Assembly: GCA_948470475.1 (NCBI GenBank)
Contig: OX419335.1
Coordinates: 35,395,297 to 35,459,296 of the forward strand
Length of the DNA: 64,000 bases
Direction: 5' to 3'
DNA from: Galaxea fascicularis
Taxonomy: Eukaryota; Cnidaria; Anthozoa; Scleractinia; Euphylliidae
The notes below the pieces were generated by a model, which was not told the DNA's origin, ran no database searches, and saw only the letters and a list, made by a program, of their open reading frames with translations. Both the position numbers and the translations under genes were made by a program. How positions within the stretch are numbered: the stretch's first letter is position 1; each line of letters starts with the position of its first letter. This document shows positions 44,801 through 55,263 of this stretch, in pieces.

Positions 44801-45919
44801 CGCCCGAATTCCCCTCCAGCGACTGCCACGCAGGCTACAAAATGGCTAGAAATTCAAAATCCCAAAATTCAAAGCTAAACGACTGTTCCTTAATTGACGT
44901 ATGTAAAACTCCCTCTTTGGAAAATACTTTAGCCAGTATTTAGAATTCCACTCCTTAGTTAATGCGTGCTTTCCCCCTATATTTTACGTAAATATCGGAA
45001 TGTATGAGAGAAATTACGTCTTGTAAAGAAAATTCAAGGTCATCTGTGTACACTCCAGATTGATTACGTCGTGCCCTTAAATTCATACGTTAAAATGAGT
45101 GAATTCAGGAGGAAGTTTTGAATTTCCGGCCAGTTTGCCCTGATTACCCATCATGCACTAGTTGTTATGCGAGCGGTCTCTTTCTTCTCCTTGTTCTGTA
45201 ACACACATTAGATTTTGCGTGCGGCGAGTGGCGATGACTTAAGAAGCCGCGAGAAATCATACCATGGACAAGAAAAGAAGTAAAAGACTGCGGAGGATAT
45301 TCTGCCGTTGACACATCTTTGCTGATAGTCCCAGCGAGGGTTGAATTCCAAACTGGGTTCTTGCAGAATTGACAATATTAATTCAAATGAAAGTCTCCCC
45401 CCTTTTGAAAATTACCCCTCTAGTGTCAGTCTCGTAAACCCCCCAACGAACGTTTGCCCGTTTCGTTATGATTTCCATGCTTTCTTCTCACAAAGCAGTT
45501 CTCTCGACGGTAGAGTGACAAGTTCTTAGAGAAAGTGACAGGTAGTCGACCAATCGGGTTTTCTGTTTCTCAGGAATGTGAATTCAAACAAAGGAACGTC
45601 TGTAGTCTACTTTGTCCTTCCTCTCCCCAATCCCTCCTCGTTCTCTCCACTAATTTGCACAATTTTAGCATCATCTGAGGAAGAAGGTGTAGCTGCTCGC
45701 AGTGTATTGTTTAGACGATAATTGTGATCTCTCTTCAGTTAAAACCCTTTCGATGCTTGCTAATACTTACGTTATGTGTTTCTGGTTTTCAGTGCTAAAC
45801 GGAAGCTTGCATCAAAAGGAGGAAAGGATGGGATTGCTGGCGGGAATTCTCTCGATATGGCCGCTGTGCAGAATACAAGTGTAGGGAACGTCTCAAATCC
45901 AGCCGTTGAAATGGCGTAG
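41849..45919 (+). CDS. Single-pass membrane protein: Ser/Thr-rich stalk, two EGF domains, TM, short tail (5' exon not found)
   Basis: Exons 41849-42145 (start uncertain; an alternative acceptor is at 41870), 43166-43291, 43627-43758, 44535-44655 and 45793-45919 (stop TAG 45917-45919). Phases agree throughout, about 268 residues. Exon 1 encodes a mucin-like stretch that is more than half Ser/Thr/Pro, a likely O-glycosylated stalk. Exon 2 is an EGF-like module (ACKRNNGGCAHNC ... NCSCDLGFELE). Exon 3 is a calcium-binding EGF module beginning DFDECNS and including CVNTVGSYACAC. Exon 4 carries a TM segment after a Lys/Ser linker (WLILGFVIGLIVLNIVILVV). Exon 5 is a cytoplasmic tail starting AKRKLASKGG. 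No in-frame ATG exists between the upstream stop at 41806 and exon 1, so a signal-peptide exon lies further 5'. Adhesion or signalling role inferred only. AATAAA at 46303-46308. Confidence 0.8.
42310..42420 (-). repeat. Fragment of the tRNA-derived SINE (54861 family)
   Basis: CATCCCCTAACGTCCCGCC and GTGAGACGGTGCCCACGAGT, TATCATCCTTATCCCAGAA match, in the minus orientation, the GGGACGTTAAAGAACC ... GAGACGG-CCTACGGTTTATC, GTCCTTAT portion of the copies at 5283 and 54861. Heavily diverged; inside intron 1 of the EGF/mucin-type gene. Confidence 0.5.
42848..43060. mobile_element. MITE, CCCTTTAAACCCTAAGAGTG family, copy 2
   Basis: TTTAGCCCTTTAAACCCTAA, GAGTGATCAGCATCA at the left; ATAGGGTTTTAATCATTAAG at the right. 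Colinear with 26291-26502. Intron 1 of the EGF/mucin-type gene. Confidence 0.8.
44077..44361. mobile_element. MITE with CTACAATGCAGGTCATAA termini
   Basis: CTACAATGCAGGTCATAACT, CTTGGGACACGTAG-ACTTTTCT and AGAAGTGTCCCAAGTACTTA, TGACCTGCATTGTAG are inverted arms. The interior contains opposed CCCCCCTCCCCC and GGGGGAGAGGGGG. Intron 3 of the EGF/mucin-type gene. Confidence 0.82.
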
Positions 45920-47369
45920 TCATGTAAAAAGTAGTTTACTGGACTGAATTTTACGAAAAATGTTAAGTCGTAGTGGGGAGGCAACTGATCTTTTATATTT
46001 CTCTCGGAGCTTTACCAGTCAACTTATAAGAAACGTGCAGATTGCGAGGAAGGGCAGTCAGGGATGTGATCTATTTTCACAATTCCCCCCTCCCCGCCCC
46101 CACCCGCCCACTGCAAATGTCACGAATTGCCACCACCACAGGGACCGCGCAGAGGGAGGGGCTGGGGGGGCTTTAGCCCCTCCCCCCCTTCCCTTTTGGG
46201 AAGTAAAAATTAGAAATGATAAAAAAACGAAAAAAGTATCAAAAATGCAGAAGAAAGTTCGTCGAAAAAGAAAAAAAGTTACAAGTTACAACATCGGGTA
46301 TTAATAAATGTTTGTTCTTTTCTATGCTGTAAATTAAAAGCATCGCTCTTTAAGGTCTAAAAGTTTTCAATTAAGCATTACTATTTGATAATTTTAAACG
46401 CATTCCCAGGTATTTCAGAGGAATTGAAATCAAATTTTTTCCGGGGGCGTATATCCCCCCCCCCCTAGTTAGCTCACGCTTACGTATTCGCCTCTGGATA
46501 ATCGACGCTCTCTTCTTTTTCTAATTTTTTGCGCGCACGCTAGACTGTTTTAGCCTGTTGACAATCCGATTCTGGGTACCATGTGCGGTTCCTGTACTAT
46601 CGGTATCCTAGGTGTTTTATCTTTTTTTTATTTTATTTACATCAGTATGAAGCATACAGATTAAAACGAAATTACAAGTACCTGTATCCTGTTGACTAAG
46701 CGATTCGATCCTTCGGTCTTGCGTTTACTCAGTCAGATTGTGATGTCGTCGGTTACGTACAAGCAAGGTATCTGTTAGGACCACATTATTGACAACTGCT
46801 TCGATCGTACCCCTTCTACTATCGTATCGCTTCTGGTTTTGCGTTCAAGATGCGGTACGTAAAACGGTATTGTGTGACTTTAAATAAAGAACAAAGACGA
46901 TATATTTGCGGAAGCTGCAGGTTAAAAGCTGATTGAGAGAATACATAAAAACAAAAAACATAAACCGTTTCTAAGTGACTGCACGCGATAGAATAATGAA
47001 AACTTATCACACTTGGCTGGAAAAGTGATCATCAACCCTCAGCAGCTTGACATTATCACTGTCTCTTCTCAAACAGAAAGGGGTATTTAGTAGAGGAAAC
47101 CAGACACCATATGAACCACAAATATGCGAGATCCCTCTCTCCCAACACCGCGCGATAATTATCCTTGACGCGCTTACGAGTTATCAATAAGGCATCCCTT
47201 GTAAAAAGGCAGGCCTCTCGTCTCGCTCAGTCCCGCTGTTCAATTTGGGACTTAAAGACTCGTTTGCATTGCGTTGCCGTTATCCATGATATAACTTCTG
47301 CTGTGTAGAAGAAGAAGCTTAGCGGCTGAGCTGTTGATTTGTTGAAGTCTGTTGGTTCGAGAAGCCACG
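45920..47369. other. Spacer between the EGF/mucin-type gene and the collagen gene
   Basis: 46140-46500 has a G-rich then C-rich arrangement (GGAGGGGCTGGGGGGG ... GGGGGCGTATATCCCCCCCC ... ATTCGCCTCTGGA) that resembles the GGCGGATCCAGG-type MITE at 24211-24455, but its ends are not clean. No exons are recognised. The final 200 bp should contain the collagen promoter and 5' UTR. Confidence 0.45.
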
Positions 47370-50300
47370 ATGGCAGTAACACGACGATATGAATTAGCCA
47401 TTTCGTTGTTGTGGATTGTAAGCTGTGCTCTACAAGGTCAGTATAACATAACTTAGCCGTAATTCCTTCAATAACAAAAGAGATTAATACATGCTCCAGC
47501 AATTTTTCTGGGCCTTTCATGGATAGAAGAAATGAATTATGCATTATTGATTGAAGACAATGCGTGTCTGTTTCAATTTTTTGTCACAAGTTCAATGATG
47601 GGTTCTCTCCAACAAGGCGAACTCTGTTGTTGCTTTTAAAAACAAGTTGACTCTCTCATTCTCTAACAGTAGTCGTTAATTCATAAATTAGGAATTAGTC
47701 GATTCCTTGTCAGGTTATGCATCCAGCTCAGTGACAACACACAACAGGGAATGATTTGTTTCTCGGTCAAGAAATCGATCATTAACTAAAAACACTTGAC
47801 CTACTGTCTGCCTCAGTTTTTTAATTCTTATTTCTGTACTAAACGAACCGAAGAAGTGTCAACACTTTAACTGTTTTCTTCTTACTCTCGAGCTCCTCCA
47901 CTTCCTATAGTTCTCTCTCTTATTTGACTTTGCTTTCGAAAAAAAGAAAACATTCGTTTAAGTATTTACAAATGATCTTTTCAGCGAACAATGGGTATGT
48001 TCATTACCGTATAACTGTTTTTTACTAAATATTAAATTGATTGGTTTAAAACCTTTCATTCGTACAATAATCTGGCCACCATTTTGGTCATTTTTGTTCA
48101 ACGGGAGTAAAAGTTTGGTTAAGTTTAAGCTAAGCAGAACTTCGACGTTTTCCACCTGGTTTGCTTTACGCAGCCTTAAGACTGGTATATTTCAGGACAT
48201 CGTGAAAAATGTGACCCTCGATCTCGACTTCGAAAATAAATCGCCAAATCACGCGTGATTGACGGCTATCGATATGGTTAAATGGTTATTTCAACAGATA
48301 TGTTTATTTCTGTTTTTTTTATTCAGAATATAATGTTCTCCTTCTATTTCAACACCGGGCTGATCCTGTTTTGACTGTAATGTTTCCCTCCGCTGAAATC
48401 CCCTCATATGTCAATACAAAGGAGAAGTGTCACGCTATCACCTTTTTTACCCTGCACGTGTTTTAAAGCTTATTGGTTGCTAACAGGGGCCCTGATAGCC
48501 TCCTTCGCAGACATTCTTTTGGCTCGAAAAGATTGCGTGATGAGCCAAAAGACTGTCTGCGTAGGAGGCTAGGGCCCTGAGAGATTAATACAGTCGAACC
48601 TGTATTAAGCGGCACCGTATTAAGCGGTCACCCTCCATTAAGCGGTCAGTTGTTAAAGTCCCAAAAATGTCTTCCCTTAATTTCTGTAGTTTTTACCTCT
48701 ATTAAGCGGTCACCTCTATTAGGCGGTCGCGGCCACCTTCTACTACAAGTAGGTCCCATCGGGCTGTTTCTATTGTCTTGACCTGCATTAAACGGTCACT
48801 TTGTAAACAAAAATCACTCATGTGATACCAAAATAGCCTGCCAGGTAAGAGAATCCCGTGATTATTTTCACAAATCTTTTAAATTGGTGGAAATTGACGT
48901 TTATATTTTGCCTGGTCTCAATTAGTGATGAATGTGATATATAAAATGGCGTCCTCCTCGCTTTCCTGTTTTCTATCAACCTGTATTAAGCGGCCACCCT
49001 GTATTTAGCGGTCATTTCGCCAACCCCCAAGGGTGACCGCTAAATACAGGTTCGACTGTATCAGGAACAAAAATTGTTGAGGCGCCGTCCATCGTCATTC
49101 ATCAGTATTCATAATAATAACTGTTTACTATTCATCACTGCAGTTAAAAACTGAACTACGGACACCAAAGACAAGAAACGAAAATAGCACTACTATAATA
49201 CAATAACTATATACACCACTATAGCATAAAAGAAGAACCATCATATACAAAAAATGCTATTCAGCTAAATTATTAACATTTCCACACTGTACCCCTAAGC
49301 TGATGAATGGTGATGAATAAGCCGGAAATTATGTTTCGTGCGGCATATGTACCTGTTATGTTACTTGCCTTAGTATTACTGGTCGTTTTTGGCCTGTGGG
49401 TGTAGCCGTGAATTTGACCGCTTCTATCGGGTATTACGTAATTTTGGATTTTCACTGTTCGTAACTTCTTAAAAGTGCTCGCTACATCATAATTTCCTTT
49501 TATTTGCCTTAAATTTTTCTAAAGCGCCAGTAAGGTAAAATTTTTCAAGGTGAGACAATTATTGAAATTCCTTTCTTTTTAATTTGCAGTTGCTTTGTCA
49601 GATGACAGCAGTGAAATGGTATGTTAAATGTTGTACCAAATAGAACTGCACAAGCTGATTTCCATTCCCACTCCCCCACCGAGAAGCACAACCTCAGGGT
49701 CTCTCTTCTTCCCCGGGCTATCTACGGGAGGCCTGGCGTTCGTTTCTCGAAACACCCGAAACTTTTCGGCCTACTTCGGGTGCCATCATTTTCTTCGTAT
49801 CTGACAAGCGAAGGTGTTTCCAGGCATGAAATTTTGCAACGAAGTTGCCCTTTCCAATCTTGAAATCATGGTAAAAGACCAGCTTTTTAGAATAAGTGGA
49901 TCACACTTTTAAAAAATGGCTTTTCGGGCCCGAAAAGTTTACGGGACTTTCGAGAAACGGGCCCCTGGTATTCAATATAAAGAAAAAACTCGAAAGAAAA
50001 TTTGTGAAGCTGTTAAACGCACTATTACAAATCTGATCTAAATTAAAAAAGAAAGAAAGAAAGAAAAACTCAGTTCCTATACTAAAAAAGCTTAATTTTC
50101 ATTCATGCGTGTGTTGTGCTTGTCGCCACAACGATCGTATATTGTTTGGTTGTCAGTGTGCTTGCTTTTAATCTTTGTAGATCTTTATGCTGACCGTTAC
50201 TCTGTCATTTTACCAGGTTTTAAGCAGAAGCAAGAGACAATCGGGGTAAGTAACCTATGAAAGCGTCAACGAACTTCGGCTAGTGAAAAAGCTTGGTCAT

Positions 50301-53300
50301 TCATAGAACGTCGTCGTCATCATCATCATCATCATCATCATCACCTCACAATCAATTTTTTTAAAAAGCAAAATTGATGTTACTATGCAATACACAAGTT
50401 TTAACACTACGAATTGCCGCCTTCTTTACTGGCAATTCGAGACAGATGTGGAAATATTACAGTTTTCTTATACTTACTATGTGACAGATGGGCTTCATGC
50501 TTGCTTCATGGTAATAACCAAAATTAAGAAAAGGAAGCTTTCAGTGCATGGAAATTGAACGGGAACTTGCTCAGTGTTAACTTTTTGCGGCCAACGTGTG
50601 GCAGAGGGTTTTGTTTAGATGTGAACCTAAACTGAACTAGTCGCCAATGTCCGGCCCCACCCCATAATTGCCGAACTCCTCTACCCCTCTTAGAGCACCT
50701 CCCTTGAATTGCGAAGCGGTCTTTTTTCTCTTTGTTAAGAATTTTCAATTGCGTTCTTTAGATCTCGAGCAAGGATATACAGACTGCCATCTAATCCTCC
50801 TCCAGATGACATTTTCACTAATGCGGTAAGTTACAAGATGTAAAGTCGATTTCGGTGGTACAGATTCAGCTGACTGTGAGTGCAATAATTATTATTCATC
50901 GCCAAATGTGCACTCCCAACAACAATCCATCCTCGCTTTTAAATGTCTTTAGATTTTACAAATCGTACGTTTCAATTCATCCTCTTTACTGAATTCAAGG
51001 CATAACCTCAAGTGACCTTCCTCTGCCGTTTCATTTCACGTGCGTTTTACGTCCGCAAATTAGAGGTAAAGCAGGAAGCGACGTTTTTTAAAACTGTGCA
51101 CTCGCGTACGATTTATTGTAAACGAACGAACCCTCCAGCGGTGAGAAAGATTTGTCGTCAGTCATACAATATTTGAGAGATTTCAGCTTCACGGTGCAGT
51201 CGAACCTCTGCTTGCAGTAACCTCCCGTAAGCGGACGCCAACCAATCGTAGTCCCGGTGAATTCTCCAATGAAGCACTATATTTATGACCTTACCTATGA
51301 GAGGGCACCTCCAGTAACCGGATACCTTATGCTCGTCCCAAGGGTGTCTGTTTACGGAAGGTTTGACTCATGTCTTTTCTTGTTGTAGACCCTTCCGGCT
51401 AAAGGAGACCGCGGAATACAGGGAGCTCCCGGAGTAACTGGTCCCCCTGGGACACCGGTACGATTATGCCTAGACTCGTAACTTAAATTAAGGAGGATAG
51501 ACTTTCCGACCTTCAATTCATCTCGAACTTTACCGAACCCCTTCCTGTTAAAAGCGAAACCTAGTCTCGTTTCCATTCAACATTTCTCTTCGCTGTCTAT
51601 CTGAAGTTGCAGCTGGCAAGCTCGAACTTACTCGAAGGGACAATTATTTAAAAATAGTGAAAGTCAGTCGTCGTAACAATTTCTATATACACGGGTCAAT
51701 CAGTAGACCCGTTTCTACTCGACACTTCAATCACTTGACATTTCAATAGGCCATTTCCGAGTTCATGTCTGCCTCCTCTTCAAAGCGAGTCTAAGTGCGA
51801 AGTTTTTGTTATGAAAATTAGTTTTCATTCATATATAAAGTAGAACTAATTACCATCACAAAAACTTCGCACTTAGACTCGCTTTGAAGAGGAGGCAGAC
51901 ATGAACTCGGAAATGGCCTATCGCTTTCGACCTCTGCTTTCTCAAATCAATTTCCATTTCCTTTGTTGTCCGAGGTAAAAGAATCTGTTGTGGTAACAAA
52001 ACGACAAGAAGAACCTTTGCCAATGATCCGAAAGGACGCACTGATTATTTTTGTCGCTTTTCAGGGTGTAACAGGTGACGCGGGTCCACGCGGAGGTCCC
52101 GGTAGACAGGTAAGGGTGTGGCGCACCCAATTCTAGAGAAGTGACTGTCCAATGTAGTTCTCATTTACATTTGCTTGCATCTCTTTTATCCGTGATTGGT
52201 GGACAAAACGCACCTCAGTATTTCAACCAGTGTGAAGCAGAACCAAACCTGTAATCGTGACCTACTTCTGCATTACTCGTAATCTGGTACCCGGATCTCT
52301 TGGGGATGAAGCCTTAGATCTCGCCTTCGGCTTCGTCCCCAAGAGATCTGGGTACGAGATAAGCTTGCGCAAACTGTTCCGCACTTAGCGGCGGCCAATA
52401 AGCCATTTCCGAGATCGCTTGAGCCTCTATTTCAAAGCGAGTCCAAGTGCGAAGTCTTTGTAATGAAAATGAGTTTTCGCTCATATGGAACGCTGAACTT
52501 ATTACCATCACAAAACTTTCGCACTTTGACTCGCTTTGAAATAGAGGCTCAAGCGAACTCGGAAATGGCCCATTGCTTGTGTTATGGTTTTACGAAAAGA
52601 TAAAGGCACCAGTCAACGTCAGACTAATTCAAAATAGCCAGAGCCAAAATAGCTCTTGAAAATAGTTAGTCGTATCCCTTAACAGTAAACGTCTTCAAAG
52701 TGGATAATTTTATTCTTACTTTTTCTTTAACAGGGTGATCAAGGTATCCAGGGTTCTCAAGGCCCACCAGGTCCCTCTGGGAATGCCGGTCCGTCGGGTA
52801 TAACGCTTATTGGGGTAAGCACAACGATATCATTGTTCTTAGCTGCTTTTTAGAGAATTTAACGAGTGTAATTAAGAGTCCAGAATTGGCGACCGAAAGA
52901 ATCCAACGTTTTCAGAGAAAACGTTTTTTATAACCAATCAAAGAGTAATGCACACCTCATTTTGACATGTCGTGTTGCAATATTAACGCTTACAAGGGAA
53001 TAAAAATTTCCCTGGCCATACGCTTACTTTTTTTATTTTGCAGGCACCAACAGGTACGCTATTATCACAAGATGAGATTGATCAAATCTTACAGATATGG
53101 ACCTCTATGCAGCGGCAAATAGTAAGTAGAAAAGACTAAAAAACAAAAGCAAAAAAAGAAAAGAATATGAAAATGTTTGAAGGTATTTGTACAATGAGAT
53201 TATTCCGGGTTTTTTGGAAAACCTTTTGTTTGTACGTTATAGACGGATGCCTTTGAGATTACCAATCGGATGACACTTAGTGACGTTTTCAAAGAGAGAA

Positions 53301-54924
53301 CGAACCCCGATAAGTTACATTTGTATTAACAAGTCACAAAACCATGGATGGCCCACCCTTTTGCGGCTCGTATTCATTACAATTTTCGCCGTTTGTTGGT
53401 AAACATAGCTTTCATGCTCTAGAGCAAGTTGGTTTAAATAAAATTTGGTCGTTATTTTAGGGCTGTTTGTAAAAAAAGAGGTGTCCCTTTTTGGCAAAAT
53501 GTTGCTGAAAACAGACAGCAAAGTTCCTTTAACGAAGTTAGTAATAGAATATAACCTTTCCACCTGGAGCACTATGATCACTTAGCTGATTTGTGTGAGA
53601 TGTCTTAAAGTAGGTAGGTTAAATATCATAGTGCTGTAAGTGGCTGATTAGGATTAAATTAAGTTATTGTTCAGAAAAAAAATTACCACTGGCCAAATTA
53701 TATTTTGTCCTCGTTTGTCTTTTTGTTACATCACATGACTTGCAGGCTGACATAAGAATCGACTGTGGCGCTTTTTTGTCGGAATTAAATTGTTTTGCTC
53801 TACTTCGCTCTGTGATTGGTTGACAACTCGCGCCACTTTCTCAGCCAATGAGAAGCAGAACCAAAACCAATCGCGAGTTGCAAGCGCGCATTTTCCCGCG
53901 CTTCGCACCGGTTGCTTGTAATTACTTCAAATTCTGATTGGTTCAATGAACTGCCTTTATCTCTTGTGATTGGTCAGAGTAATTGCTTTGGTTTGGGTTC
54001 TACGACTATTACGACACTCGATTAAAAACCACTCTATTTGATTTTAATTCAGGGAACATACGGAAGGAAAGGCGAAATCGGAAGCATTGGACTTCCTGGA
54101 GAAAGCGGACCACAGGTACGCGGTTGTTCCACAGACTAATTACAATTTTGCCGTTTCCTGTTTCTGCTGCAGCTAAGAGATGATGCCAAATTGTGGCAAG
54201 GATAAAAAGTGTCCAATCGGTGTCGTCCACCGCATAGTACAGACGATCCCATCTCTTTTTTAGCATTCATCACATCATCGCGTTAGTAACAGAACTTATT
54301 AAGAAGTCAATGGATTTCACACATAAAACACAGGCCTCGTTAACTACTTCACTGTGCTCTTAATTAACAAGAGGAGAAGATTTTGTTTTACGGTTGGTAG
54401 CCTATAGAACGCACGAATAGAGCACACTGGTGTTACTGCGGCTAAATAATTTGTCTGGTTTTGTTTGGTTTTAGGGCCTCAAAGGAGAACGTGGGCCTCG
54501 AGGTCCGAAAGGAGTTCAAGGTGAACTGGTGAGTAAAAAGGCTGGTATTGCAAAAAGGTTGCAAACACCCTCACCTTTCACCCCCAAAGTTCGATCTTAT
54601 CCACTCTCAAACACATTGCATTCGCATCGGCTGTGGTAGTGATAGTGATAGAGATAATGATAGAAACAGCAATTGTGATTGCGATTGCGATTGCGATTGC
54701 GATAATGAAAACGAAAACGAAAACGATAATGATACTGATAATGATAGTGAAAATGAAAATGAAAATGAAAATGATAATGATAATGTTTGCAGGGTTCGGT
54801 GAAAAATATTTATAAGTGACGATTTTGTCCAAAATCACATGTCCCGCCGACCGCCGACCGCCGACCGGTTAACTCAGTTGGTAGGGCACCGGACTGCTGT
54901 GCGAGAGGTCGGGGGTTCAAACCT

Positions 54925-54956
<32 letters not shown>

Positions 54957-55229
54957 TTGAGAAGAAAGTGCTCTCTTTGCAATAACATCTGCAAATGGTT
55001 AGACTTTCTAGTCTTCTCGGATAAGGACGATAAACCGGAGGTTCCGTCTCACAGTACTTGTGTGGGACGTTAAAGAACCCACACACTGATCGCAAAGAGT
55101 AGGGGACGTAGTCCCCGGTGTGATGGTTTATTCACTTAGTCTGTTCTGGGGGCACCTGTGTATCATACTACTCTCTCTGATAAGATTGTGAACTGCGTGG
55201 TTGCAATTTGCGCCTATATAAGCAGTCTA

Positions 55230-55263
<34 letters not shown>

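Noticed and set aside
46140..46500. A second GGCGGATCCAGG-type MITE
   Set aside because: G and C runs are opposed as in 24211-24455, but the termini cannot be matched base by base, so it is mentioned only in the spacer entry.
54861..54936. A functional tRNA gene with A and B boxes
   Set aside because: The acceptor and T stems pair poorly, and the sequence is continuous with a SINE body repeated at 5283 and 42310, so it is the SINE head.
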